In this document: positions 8,968-17,449 of the stretch, in pieces
Numbering within the stretch: position 1 is the stretch's first letter
Layout: the number at the start of each line of letters is the position of its first letter
Assembly (NCBI GenBank): GCA_017533915.1
Contig: JAFWHX010000010.1
Span: 24,755 to 88,754, forward strand
Length of the DNA: 64,000 nucleotides
Direction: 5' to 3'
From: Eubacterium sp.
Lineage (GTDB): Bacteria; Bacillota; Clostridia; Peptostreptococcales; Anaerovoracaceae
Made by a program: the position numbers and the translations under genes
Notes under the pieces: model-generated
Database searches by the model: none
What the model was told of the DNA's origin: nothing
What the model saw: the letters and a program-made list of their open reading frames with translations, nothing else

Positions 8968-9555
8968 ATGAAGACTGGATTTAAATGCTTTGTGGTTGTT
9001 ACAGTGATGGTCATGGCTTTTGCGATGATGTTTACGATGGCTGGATGCTCAAAGCCGGCAGAGGAACCACAGCCCGAAGAGACTGAACAGGAAGAGAACG
9101 CAGGAGTTGCGAATCCTTGGACTGATGTCGCAACAGCTGAAGAAGCTGCAGAAGGCGCCGGCGTCGAGACGTTTGAATGTGCCGGGATCGAGACTTCACT
9201 CGGTACTACGGAGCCTCAGGGATACCGCTGGATGGAAGGAATGGCTGAAGCTGAATTCCCGATCGCTGCAGTAGAAATGACGATCAGAAAGGGCACACAG
9301 GCGGCTGCTGATGACGCAGCGAAGAACGGTATGGGAGACATATCCGGAGATTACAATGATTACAAGTATACATGGACTCAGAATGTCGGCGACGTCACAG
9401 CGCAGTGCAGCGGAAACAGAGAGGGAGAATCGACCAACACGACATGGCAGTCCGGAGATTACTATTATTCCATCACTGCATTCGGAGCAGGCGGAGACGA
9501 TGATTTCGGTCTGTCAGAAAAAGACGTAGCAGCGCTGGTAGGTGCGATCAAATAA
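8968..9555 (+). CDS. putative lipoprotein of unknown function
   Basis: About 195 residues. The N-terminus has a classic lipoprotein signal with lipobox MAGC and then an acidic Pro/Glu linker. The rest is soluble, with no family I recognise. ATG 8968 is chosen over ATG 8962 because CAGGAGG ends at 8960, only one base before 8962 but seven before 8968. It follows the GNAT gene with a four-base overlap at most, so the two are probably cotranscribed. Just past the stop, the tail ATC-AAA-TAA recurs as ATC-AAA-TAG. Confidence 0.72.
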   Translation: MKTGFKCFVVVTVMVMAFAMMFTMAGCSKPAEEPQPEETEQEENAGVANPWTDVATAEEAAEGAGVETFECAGIETSLGTTEPQGYRWMEGMAEAEFPIAAVEMTIRKGTQAAADDAAKNGMGDISGDYNDYKYTWTQNVGDVTAQCSGNREGESTNTTWQSGDYYYSITAFGAGGDDDFGLSEKDVAALVGAIK

Positions 9556-9608
9556 CATTCCGATAATCAAATAGTCAAAGCGCCTTGCAAAACGCACGAT
9601 CTATTGCG

Positions 9609-9808
9609 AAAAAGCCAACCAGAACACCCTGCAAAACACGTGATCTGGTTGGCTTTTTGACATTTTTTCGTGAAACGAGTTGGCTTTTGCCGATTTTTGC
9701 GAAAAAGCCAACCAGAACACCCCGCAAAACGCGTATTCTGGTTGGCTTTTAGATGTTTTTTCGTAAAACGAGTTGGCTTTTACCGATTATTACGAAAAAG
9801 CCAACCGG
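9609..9808 (+). repeat. array D: 93-bp tandem repeats with AAAAAGCCAACCAG hairpins
   Basis: Two full units and a partial third, with AAAAAGCCAACC starting at 9609, 9702 and 9795, an exact 93-bp period. Each unit can fold into a hairpin with arms AAAAAGCCAACCAGA and TCTGGTTGGCTTTTT, and contains a second GTTGGCTTTT arm. The hairpins end in T runs on both strands and could act as terminators for the convergent neighbours. The 322-bp gap 9556-9877 holds only this array and the next terminator. A diverged single copy is at 19541-19617. Confidence 0.9.
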
Positions 9809-9837
9809 CATGTTTTATCACACATGTTCCGAAATAG

Positions 9838-9875
9838 AAAAAGCAGGTAAGATTCTGGCACCTTTCCTGCTTTTT
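9838..9875. terminator. bidirectional terminator between lipoprotein and ATP-grasp genes
   Basis: Arms AAAAAGCAGG (9838-9847) and CCTGCTTTTT (9866-9875), with A and T runs on both sides. It lies immediately after the minus-strand ATP-grasp stop codon. Confidence 0.8.
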
Positions 9876-9877
9876 GA

Positions 9878-11284
9878 TTATTCGATTTCGATATGTACAT
9901 TTTCGAGGGCTTGGTTCATATTTGCGATTGCGGCATCAAGCGAATGACCTTTTGCAATGACGTGACCGATGCGGTCCGGCCCTACGTGGAACAGGCGGAC
10001 GCTGTCGCCAGGTCTGTAGTCGAACTGAACGTCTACGATATCCGGATCTCCGGTATTCGGTACATGAGCTGTATGGTCCGTAGTGCTATGATCAGTAGTG
10101 TCAGCAGTGCTATTCTCGCCTGGATCCCCTGTGTCAGTCTCCGCTGTATTAGTCTTAGCAGCGTCAGTCTCCCCTGTGTCAGTCTCCGCTGCACCATTCT
10201 CCGCAGCGTTAGTCCCGACAACGTAAGTTTCCGCAGCGACGGCGTAAGTCTCACCATCGGGCGCTTCGTACCACTCTTTCTGTATCGTTCCCGTCTTATC
10301 CGCCTGAAGGAGCATGCATGCGTTCGGAGTGAGCAAAGCCTCCCCGCGCTCATCCTTTGCGCAGCTGAAATCAACGTGCTCGCCTAAGGCTACGCGAAGG
10401 ATCTTCTCGTAATAATCAAAGCCGTAATAGATCGAGGTCAGCTCCGCAAGGCATGTCGCTCCTGACCTTCCGCCGATCTCGAGAACATATGCTTTTCCGT
10501 CTTTCATAATGAAATCAGCATTTATGGCACAGTTATCGAGCTTCATGGATCTTATCGCCTTGCCGAGCTCAAGTCTGATCTCTTCAACTGCATCATCGCT
10601 TACATCAAAAGGAGCGTAGTGCCCGATCGGGACACCGGTATCGCCGTGGAATACGTAGTCGCCGTGCGGCAGTATGAATTCTATCTCCCCGTCCTGTACA
10701 AAAGCCTGCGCTCCGAACTCGTCGCCCTCGATGAATTCTTCTACTATATAGTTGTCAGATCTGGTGTTCGCAAGTACATTTTCTCTTGCGGCAGCAAATT
10801 CGTCAGTAGAATCAACGCGTGTGATCCCGCGGCTCCCGGAAGAGTCGACAGACTTGAAGATCAGCGGGAATTCCAGCCCGGCGAGCTTATCCGCATAGTC
10901 TTCGTCGTCAACATTGATCCTTCTGAATCTAGCAGTGCTTACGCCGAATTCCTCATATTTTTCTTTCATGAGGGATTTATCAGATGCTATCTTCGCAGCT
11001 TCGGCTGAAAGTCCGCGAAGCCCGAGAGCGTCGCATACAGCGCCTACAGTGATCACCGCAACGTCAGTCCCTGCAGTAACGACGCCGTCTACTTTTTCAT
11101 CGCGGGCGATCTCGATGATCTTTTCATAGTCTACAGTGTTTTCGTAGTATACTTTGTCGGCCAGAGCGAATCCAGGATAATTACCTGGAATGCTCGCGAC
11201 GATCGTATACAGCCCCATACGTTTTGCTGTCTGTATGAGCGGAACCTGGTAGATGCCTGCGCCCAGTATCAGAATCTTCTTCAT
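9878..11284 (-). CDS. ATP-grasp domain protein (carboxylate-amine ligase-like) with low-complexity insert
   Basis: 468 residues. It starts with a Rossmann-like KILILGAGIYQVPLIQTA. The ATP-grasp core follows: KPL-type phosphate loop region IFKSVDSSGSRGI near residue 145, VEEFIEGDEFGAQAFV near 190 and the metal-binding YVLEIGGRSGATCL near 280. Such proteins ligate a carboxylate to an amine or thiol with ATP. Between about residues 350 and 420 there is an insert made almost only of T, D, A, E, N, G, S and H in loosely repeated AAETDTGET-like units. AGGAG precedes the ATG. It is the second gene of a minus-strand pair with the GT2 gene (33 bp gap). The substrate is unknown; a role in cell-surface glycan building is inferred from neighbours. 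Confidence 0.82.
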   Translation of the reverse strand: MKKILILGAGIYQVPLIQTAKRMGLYTIVASIPGNYPGFALADKVYYENTVDYEKIIEIARDEKVDGVVTAGTDVAVITVGAVCDALGLRGLSAEAAKIASDKSLMKEKYEEFGVSTARFRRINVDDEDYADKLAGLEFPLIFKSVDSSGSRGITRVDSTDEFAAARENVLANTRSDNYIVEEFIEGDEFGAQAFVQDGEIEFILPHGDYVFHGDTGVPIGHYAPFDVSDDAVEEIRLELGKAIRSMKLDNCAINADFIMKDGKAYVLEIGGRSGATCLAELTSIYYGFDYYEKILRVALGEHVDFSCAKDERGEALLTPNACMLLQADKTGTIQKEWYEAPDGETYAVAAETYVVGTNAAENGAAETDTGETDAAKTNTAETDTGDPGENSTADTTDHSTTDHTAHVPNTGDPDIVDVQFDYRPGDSVRLFHVGPDRIGHVIAKGHSLDAAIANMNQALENVHIEIE

Positions 11285-11317
11285 ATGATAAACTCCTGAA
11301 GTGTGATGTTTTATCAG

Positions 11318-12409
11318 TTATTTTGCATTCTCAGTATCAGATGCCTGCGACTCATACAGATGATCACCCGGATCAGGCTCTGCTGAAGGATCATTCAGCT
11401 CAGACTTTGCTGAAGGGTCGTCCGGCTCAGGCTCTGCCAGACGGTCGTCCGGCTCAGCTGCATCAGGGTTTTGATCGCACGCGGACTCGCCTGAATGTAC
11501 CGTTCTTACTACGTACTGCGGGTCGTGTCCGGTAACGAGGAACATGCGTCCTACGTATTCGCCGATAAGCCCGAGGAACATCATATTGAGTCCCGAGAAG
11601 AATGTGATCGTTACCATCGTCGACGCCCAGCCGACTGCCGTGGCAGGGTGAACGATCTTATGAATCAAAGTCGCGACTGCGCCGATCATTGCGAGAAGAG
11701 CTACGATCATGCCGAGCCTTGCCGCGATCCGAAGAGGCACGATGCTGAATCCCATGATGTTCGACCAGAGTCCGATCAGCTTGGAGAGCGTATAGCCCGA
11801 CTGACCGTACGCTCGCTCAAAATGTTCGACCGGAACGCTTGAGATGTTTTTGGTCGTCCGGAGAAACAGGCCCTGCAGATGAGTATACTTGGTCTTGTAA
11901 TTGATGATGCTGTCGCGCACGAACTTTTTTATGATCCAGAAGCTTGAGGTCTTCATATCTTTCGGCTTCCCGATAAGGATGCGCACGGTCTCGTAATTGA
12001 CCCAGCTCCCGAAGTTTCTGAACCCGGAATGCTTTTTATCCTTATAATAGCCGTACACGACGTCGTAGCCTTTGTCGAACTCCTCGAACAAAACCGGGAG
12101 CTGCGACGGATGTGTCTGCATGTCGTCATCCATGCTGATTATCGCGTCGCCCGAAGCATAATTCAGGCCGGCCATGGTCGCATTGTGCTGCCCCGCGTTT
12201 ATGGCAAGTTCCACTACAGTGACATTATCAAAATCTTCACAGAGCTTGTGGAGCTCCCTTACGGTCGCTCCGTCATCCGGCGAGCAGTCGTCCACGAGCA
12301 CGAACTCAAAAGGAGTCCTGCCGATCTCATTCATTTTTGCAGTCGTTTCCTCGACTACCTGCCTGATCGTGTGCGAAGATTTGTAACACGGAATAACTAT
12401 AGAATACAT
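11318..12409 (-). CDS. membrane-anchored family 2 glycosyltransferase (DPM/ArnC/CsbB-like)
   Basis: 363 residues from ATG at 12409, preferred because GGAGG lies just upstream; an earlier ATG at 12427 would put the ribosome site inside the gene. The N-terminal GT2 domain has FVLVDDCSPDDG and ISMDDDMQTHP (the DXD region). Two C-terminal membrane helices follow (about 230-260 and 265-295), the layout of polyprenyl-phosphate glycosyltransferases that charge a lipid carrier. The last 60 residues are a repetitive acidic Pro/Asp/Glu tail (EPDD, DPSA units). With the YfhO-type protein nearby this fits a three-component envelope glycosylation route, here lacking a visible GtcA-type flippase. Confidence 0.88.
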   Translation of the reverse strand: MYSIVIPCYKSSHTIRQVVEETTAKMNEIGRTPFEFVLVDDCSPDDGATVRELHKLCEDFDNVTVVELAINAGQHNATMAGLNYASGDAIISMDDDMQTHPSQLPVLFEEFDKGYDVVYGYYKDKKHSGFRNFGSWVNYETVRILIGKPKDMKTSSFWIIKKFVRDSIINYKTKYTHLQGLFLRTTKNISSVPVEHFERAYGQSGYTLSKLIGLWSNIMGFSIVPLRIAARLGMIVALLAMIGAVATLIHKIVHPATAVGWASTMVTITFFSGLNMMFLGLIGEYVGRMFLVTGHDPQYVVRTVHSGESACDQNPDAAEPDDRLAEPEPDDPSAKSELNDPSAEPDPGDHLYESQASDTENAK

Positions 12410-12438
12410 AATTCCTCCAATGATCAATATCTTTTTAT

Positions 12439-12444
12439 ATTATA
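12439..12444 (-). promoter_or_regulatory. -10 element for the GT2/ATP-grasp operon
   Basis: On the minus strand GTGTATAATATA gives TATAAT, about 30 bases upstream of the GT2 start. It faces away from the small unit at 12613-12743. A good -35 is not evident. Confidence 0.45.
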
Positions 12445-12642
12445 CACTATTCCGCGGCGCATTCACACCTGCAATTGGTGATCGGCCGGGCCGCCTGAAA
12501 GAAACAGAGTAAGCTGCGCAGCTCATGGCGTATAAACAGCTCGGGATATATAGCCGCAGACAGTAGCCATAAGGCCTGGGATATAATTACAGCACATAGC
12601 TTTTTCGGTTTGTGTTAAAATACAATATATACGGAGGTGGTT

Positions 12643-12702
12643 TTGATAAAGCTCAGGCTGCAGCATGAGCTGATCAGATCGGACAGGAAAACGGGACCAT
12701 AG
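12643..12702 (+). CDS. possible 19-codon micro-ORF in its own transcription unit
   Basis: In the otherwise gene-free gap 12410-12837 a complete mini-unit is visible: an extended -10 (TGT-TAAAAT, 12613-12621), a strong GGAGGTGG (12633-12640), a TTG start five bases later, 19 codons, a TAG, and at once a 12-bp terminator hairpin. The peptide begins IKLRLQHELI and ends RKTGP. It is charged, not hydrophobic, and unlike any leader I know. It could be a leader peptide for wecE, a small protein, or a chance frame within a small RNA. Confidence 0.35.
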   Translation: MIKLRLQHELIRSDRKTGP

Positions 12703-12708
12703 GCAGAG

Positions 12709-12743
12709 GCTCCTGGCAGGTTTGCAGCCTGTCAGGAGCTTTT
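12709..12743 (+). terminator. terminator or attenuator upstream of wecE
   Basis: Arms GCTCCTGGCAGG (12709-12720) and CCTGTCAGGAGC (12728-12739) with one G-T pair, loop TTTGCAG, then TTTTC. It directly follows the micro-ORF stop. Confidence 0.75.
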
Positions 12744-12752
12744 CAGTATATA

Positions 12753-12783
12753 CTGACACAAGTAGAACAATATATGGTATAAT
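12753..12783 (+). promoter_or_regulatory. wecE promoter
   Basis: CTGACA (12753-12758) and TATAAT (12778-12783) with a long 19-bp spacer. The -10 is preceded by TATATGG, the same extended form seen before arcA. It lies 55 bp before the wecE ATG. Confidence 0.55.
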
Positions 12784-12837
12784 TAATCTAGATTATTATT
12801 GCTTTTGACATACAGGTAGTTGTAGGTAGTAGTCAGC

Positions 12838-13971
12838 ATGCATATCAGATTTAATGTCCCGCCGGTGACAGGCAGGGAAGATGGATATATACAGGAAGTG
12901 ATAAAGAGCGGCAGGATCTGCGGTGACGGTGAGTTTACACACAGGTGCGAGAAGCTGCTTGAGGAGATGACTGGAGCGCCGAGGGTTTTGCTCACATGTT
13001 CATGCACGCAGGCCCTTGAGATGGCGGCAGTAATGGCCGGTATACAGCCTGGCGACGAAGTGATCCTGCCTTCATATACTTTTGTTTCTACCGCGAATGC
13101 GTTCGTGCTGCGCGGGGCTAAGGTCGTGTTCGTCGACATCAGGCCGGACACGATGAACATCGATGAGAACATGATCGAGCAGGCGATAACAGAGAAGACG
13201 AAAGCGATCGCGCCTGTACATTACGCCGGGGTCGGCTGTGAGATGGACCGCATAATGGAGATCGCGGACAGGTACAGCCTGAAAGTCATCGAGGACGCCG
13301 CGCAGGGAGTGATGTCCACATATAAAGGGCGTGCTCTGGGATCGATCGGCGATTTCGGATGCTACAGCTTCCACGAGACAAAGAATTATTCGATGGGAGA
13401 GGGCGGCGCGATACTCATAAACGATCCGGCGGACGTCGAGCGCGCGGAGATAATCCGTGAGAAGGGTACAAACCGCAAGCGCTTCCTTGAAGGTAAAGTC
13501 GACAAATATACCTGGGTGTCGGAGGGGTCGTCGTATCTTCCGAGCGATATAAACGCGGCGTATCTTTTCCCGCAGCTTGAGATGGCTGAAGAGATCGATC
13601 AGGACCGGCTTGCCTCATGGAACACATATTACCGCGAGCTGGAGCCACTTGCCAGGGCAGGAAAGATCTCACTTCCGGTCATTCCGGAGGAATGTGAGCA
13701 TAACGCCCACATGTTCTATATCAAAACAAAGGATAATGCTGAGCGGAGCAGCCTCATCAGATTTCTTGCAGACAGAGATATCTCAGCAGTCTTCCATTAC
13801 ATACCGCTCCATTCATCTGATGCGGGGCGTGAGTTCGGAGAGTTCCGCGGAGAAGACCGCTTCACGACAAAAGACAGTATGCGCCTTCTCAGGCTTCCGA
13901 TGTATTACGGGCTCGATGAGGAGACGATAAAGCGAGTGGCAGAAGCGGTATTTGAATTCTACGGCATGTAG
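12838..13971 (+). CDS. wecE: dTDP-4-amino-4,6-dideoxygalactose transaminase
   Basis: 377 residues, very close to enterobacterial WecE/RffA along its whole length: FNVPPVTG at the start, CGDGEFT, GDEVILPSYTFVSTANAFVLRGAK, HYAGVGCEMD, EDAAQGVMSTYKGRALG and SFHETKNY with the PLP lysine K182. The enzyme makes dTDP-4-amino-4,6-dideoxy-D-galactose (precursor of Fuc4NAc) from the 4-keto-6-deoxyglucose nucleotide. The ribosome site is weak. It stands apart from other nucleotide-sugar genes, but is flanked by a GT2/ATP-grasp pair and a YfhO-type protein, so the aminosugar is probably placed on an envelope polymer. Confidence 0.93.
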   Translation: MHIRFNVPPVTGREDGYIQEVIKSGRICGDGEFTHRCEKLLEEMTGAPRVLLTCSCTQALEMAAVMAGIQPGDEVILPSYTFVSTANAFVLRGAKVVFVDIRPDTMNIDENMIEQAITEKTKAIAPVHYAGVGCEMDRIMEIADRYSLKVIEDAAQGVMSTYKGRALGSIGDFGCYSFHETKNYSMGEGGAILINDPADVERAEIIREKGTNRKRFLEGKVDKYTWVSEGSSYLPSDINAAYLFPQLEMAEEIDQDRLASWNTYYRELEPLARAGKISLPVIPEECEHNAHMFYIKTKDNAERSSLIRFLADRDISAVFHYIPLHSSDAGREFGEFRGEDRFTTKDSMRLLRLPMYYGLDEETIKRVAEAVFEFYGM

Positions 13972-13980
13972 ATCAGTGCA

Positions 13981-14130
13981 GCAGTCCGGCGTGCCTTTTT
14001 CAGGGCAACGGACCGGCGTGAATTTTTCATAGTCACGGATCGCTTATATAACAGTTTTACGCGGATCGCTTATATATCAGTTTTAATCGTATTTTTAACT
14101 GTCCCTGATATGATCAGGAAAAGCAGGGAC
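13981..14130. repeat. local direct repeats and inverted repeat between wecE and the YfhO-type gene
   Basis: CGGATCGCTTATATA followed by CAGTTTTA occurs twice in tandem (about 14035-14088), and an older pair of CCGGCGTG units precedes it. GTCCCTG and CAGGGAC at 14101-14130 frame a further imperfect inverted repeat. No gene is seen in this 180-bp gap. Confidence 0.6.
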
Positions 14131-14152
14131 AGATGTGTTGAGGATAACGGGA

Positions 14153-17100
14153 ATGATACCATTGATTACAGCAGCGCCAGAAAGGCTTGAGCCTTATGAG
14201 GGCAAAAAGCGCAGGCAGCCGAACATAATTCTGACTTTACTGTTATATACTGTTCTCGCCGTCATAATGGCAGCAGGTGTATATTTCCTGCTGTACGATC
14301 AGCAGAGGACGCTTGTGCATTACGGCGCAGTGAACAAGGATGCTTTCTCGCAGAGGTATATGTTTATCTTTGAATTCCAGAGATTCATCCAGAACCTGTT
14401 CAAAGGCGCGACTATAAACACGTGGGACTGGTCAATCGGCTTAGGCGCAGACGGATATGCATTCAACCTGGCCAACCTGGTCAATCCGCTGAACTACATA
14501 ACGCTGTACCATCCTGAGAAATACGCGGATATCACGTATTCGATAAGCATTCTGCTCAGGATGTATTTCGCGGGGTTCTTCTTCATATTCTTCGCGAGAA
14601 AGCTGGGACTTTCAGGAGTGCAGGTGATGGCCGGTGCTCTGCTATATGCTTTCTCGCCATGGAATGTGGTGGCGAGCATGTCGCAGGGGACATTTACTAT
14701 CGCGAGCATGCTCCTTCCTCCAGTGATGCTTGGAGTCGAGAAGATAACCCGGGGCGAATCGCCGCTCCTGTTCATGCTTTCGGTAGGGTATTCAGTAGTC
14801 GCGGCGTTCTCGATAGCGTACATGATCGCGCTGATCACGCTTCTGTACTATGCTGTGAGATACTTTACGAGCGAGTATATCGAGAGGTCTGTCCTGGGAT
14901 TCATCAAAACCACCCTGGCGTTCCTCATTACAGGAGCGACCGGCATAGCGCTGTCAGGATTCGGGCTTTATGTCACACTGCTTAAATTCGGGAACTCGAC
15001 GTCAGCCACAGGGCGGGCGGTGCCGACGCATTTCGGCCTCACTCAGTATCTGAGATTCCCGCTCAGGCTGATGGACTTCAATACATTTTTCGGAAGCAAC
15101 TCCGTGATCGCGGTGTCAGCGATCGGGATAGTAATGATACCTGTTATCATCTATCTGTTCTTCAGACGCCGCACGAATGCGGTAATGACAGCGATACTTC
15201 TCGTGTTCTCGCTGATCCCGTTCGTGAACAGCGCATTCAACTTCTTCAGCTATGTCTCAGGCCGGTGGATGTTCGCACTGGCTCTGTTCTATACGCTTGC
15301 TGCTGTTGAATGCCTGGATGCCGGTATACTCAGGAACAGGAAGATAAGGATATCGATAATCGCCTCGTTCGCTCTTTACACAGTCTACCTTGCGTGGATA
15401 CAGAAGATACTGAGCGACACCGGGAAGCAGGTACTTCTCATAAACTGGCTCACATGCCTGATACTCATCACTATGATAGAAGTGGTGTTCGTGCTCTGGG
15501 GGTCTCTGTTCGACGGCAGGAAAGTAATGGCTGCGGCGGAAACTCAGGCCGGAAATGAGACGGATGCAGAGCCGGCTCTTGCTGAAGCAGAACTGACGGA
15601 AGCGGATGCAGCGGCGAATGGTGTCGGAACAGAGCCGGCGGAAGCGGATGCAGCGACTGAAAAGGCAGAAATAGATATGTCGGCAGAGGTCGCGGCAGCA
15701 CTTGCTGATGCAGACGAATCAGCTGACAAAGAAGTGACAGAAGAACCGGCTCCAGTTGAAGAAGTGGTCCCAAAGAAGCCGGGAGCAGCCGGATCTGCCC
15801 CGATAGGAAAGGCAGGCAGGATCTTGTTCGGCGGACTCAGCATAGCCATGGTCGTGGTCTCATGCCTGGGGCTTACCGCTGCGTATAACGTCAAGTACGA
15901 GAAGAGTATGAAAGGATTCCTCCCGGTCGGAAAGGCGGCAGAGAAGATCAGCAGATCATCGCAGAGGATCGGCCCGCATATAGATGATAACGACTTTTAT
16001 CGGATCGACCAGCTCGGAGACCTGCTTGGGACATGGGCGCCGCACTGCAAGGTAAATGAAGCAATCTACTATGGGAACAGGTCGAACTACGTATTCTATT
16101 CAAGCGTAGATTCTGACTGGCTGAGGTACAATAAGCTCCTTGGAAACAATCTCGGGTATTACAAGCGCGTAGCGCCTAACTCAAACGATAACAGGTTCGG
16201 TCTTGATCTGCTTCAGGGCACCAAGTACTTTATCGGAAATGACGAGAATGCTATTGCTGAGGCGTCATATTACGCAGGGCACAGCTTTGAGAAGTGCATG
16301 GATTACGAAGGGATCGAGCTTCTGCAGAACAAGTACAACATCGGGATCGGATGCCTGTTCACCAGGTATATCTCCGAAGCCGAATGGATGAAGCTGAACT
16401 ATGCTGAGCGTGAGCTCGCGATGCTTGAAGCTGTCGTCATAGCTGACGGGCAGACGCCGCCTTCCGGACTCAAAGAAATGAAGGCTTCAGACTTCAACGG
16501 CATCGTAAAGAAGCTCAAACGCAAGGTCAAAGAGAATGGCTGGGAAGTTGATATAAAAGCTGAGAATGACGGCAAGCACCAGGTGCTCCTGTCATTTGAG
16601 AACATCCACTCATCGGTAAACGGCCGGATGACGCTGACTGCACAGAACAGCATCCTTACAAAGTCAGTGATAAACACGATCGGTGACAACCGCGGTTTTT
16701 CAGACATCAAAGACCTCACAGTGAATATGGGGTGGAGAAAGGATGCGCTTGACGATGTGAAGGTCACGTTCACGCCGAACGGGTCACATCCGGACGACGT
16801 GTCGTTCATATATGATGACGTCGTGCTGTATTCTACGCCGCTTGACGAATATGACATGCGCGCGCAGCAGCTCGTTAACAGGCGCCTCAAAACAGAAAGT
16901 TTTGCAGGGGATTACTTCAGAGGCACTGTGACATGTGAGCAGGATTCACTGCTGTATCTGTCAGTTCCTGATGATAAGGGCTGGGAAGTCTTTGTTGACG
17001 GAAGAAAAGTGAAGAAGCGTGATGCAGTGGACATCGCGTTCACCGGAGTTGACCTGAGCAGCGGAAGACATACCGTCGAGCTCAAGTATCACACATATGG

Positions 17101-17206
17101 ATTCTGGCAGGGATGCGTAGTGACGCTCGTAGGATTTGTGATCATGGTCATAATCATGTCGATCTACAATAACGTCATATACAGCGGCAAGGAAGATGAG
17201 GAATAG
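14153..17206 (+). CDS. YfhO family polytopic membrane protein (GT-C-like)
   Basis: About 1017 residues, with some twelve membrane helices in the first 460 and a large extracytoplasmic C-terminal part ending in a final helix. The N-terminal loop with INTWDWSIGLGADGYAFNL and the Tyr/Pro-rich LVNPLNYITLY match the YfhO family, whose members glycosylate teichoic or lipoteichoic acids from lipid-linked sugars. A stretch of about 90 residues (bases about 15535-15800) is an Ala/Glu/Asp/Pro-rich low-complexity insert before the next helix. ATG 14153 has AGGA eight bases upstream; GTG 14135 is a possible alternative with AGGGA. Confidence 0.85.
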   Translation: MIPLITAAPERLEPYEGKKRRQPNIILTLLLYTVLAVIMAAGVYFLLYDQQRTLVHYGAVNKDAFSQRYMFIFEFQRFIQNLFKGATINTWDWSIGLGADGYAFNLANLVNPLNYITLYHPEKYADITYSISILLRMYFAGFFFIFFARKLGLSGVQVMAGALLYAFSPWNVVASMSQGTFTIASMLLPPVMLGVEKITRGESPLLFMLSVGYSVVAAFSIAYMIALITLLYYAVRYFTSEYIERSVLGFIKTTLAFLITGATGIALSGFGLYVTLLKFGNSTSATGRAVPTHFGLTQYLRFPLRLMDFNTFFGSNSVIAVSAIGIVMIPVIIYLFFRRRTNAVMTAILLVFSLIPFVNSAFNFFSYVSGRWMFALALFYTLAAVECLDAGILRNRKIRISIIASFALYTVYLAWIQKILSDTGKQVLLINWLTCLILITMIEVVFVLWGSLFDGRKVMAAAETQAGNETDAEPALAEAELTEADAAANGVGTEPAEADAATEKAEIDMSAEVAAALADADESADKEVTEEPAPVEEVVPKKPGAAGSAPIGKAGRILFGGLSIAMVVVSCLGLTAAYNVKYEKSMKGFLPVGKAAEKISRSSQRIGPHIDDNDFYRIDQLGDLLGTWAPHCKVNEAIYYGNRSNYVFYSSVDSDWLRYNKLLGNNLGYYKRVAPNSNDNRFGLDLLQGTKYFIGNDENAIAEASYYAGHSFEKCMDYEGIELLQNKYNIGIGCLFTRYISEAEWMKLNYAERELAMLEAVVIADGQTPPSGLKEMKASDFNGIVKKLKRKVKENGWEVDIKAENDGKHQVLLSFENIHSSVNGRMTLTAQNSILTKSVINTIGDNRGFSDIKDLTVNMGWRKDALDDVKVTFTPNGSHPDDVSFIYDDVVLYSTPLDEYDMRAQQLVNRRLKTESFAGDYFRGTVTCEQDSLLYLSVPDDKGWEVFVDGRKVKKRDAVDIAFTGVDLSSGRHTVELKYHTYGFWQGCVVTLVGFVIMVIIMSIYNNVIYSGKEDEE

Positions 17207-17390
17207 CACGGGGCAGACTGACCTGCAGAATAGCCGTGGGTGTGCCAGCCACGGCGGCAGCGATGCCTGTAGGTGTGCACGACAGTGCTGTGACATAGTC
17301 TGCATGTTTATCTGTAGGAGCGGCGGCACGGCCTGTAATATGTTTTTTATGTGAAAAATCATTAAGAAAGCAGATTTATTGCTGTCTAGA

Positions 17391-17399
17391 TGATATAAT
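17391..17399 (+). promoter_or_regulatory. extended -10 promoter
   Basis: TGA-TATAAT at 17391-17399, about 50 bp before the secreted FN3/NlpC-like protein. The preceding intergenic stretch (17207-17390) has GTGGGTGTGCCAG and GTAGGTGTGCAC-like partial duplications and no gene. Confidence 0.55.
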
Positions 17400-17449
17400 C
17401 GGAATCGGGTATTAGTGGAGACAGGGATTATTTTTGTGGAGGAAATTAC

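Noticed and set aside
10033-10374. Minus-strand frame rich in Arg/Leu within the ATP-grasp gene
   Set aside because: Shadow of the Thr/Asp/Ala low-complexity insert in another frame.
12643-12743. T-box or other amino-acid riboswitch before wecE
   Set aside because: No T-box sequence or specifier loop is present; only the micro-ORF and a simple hairpin.
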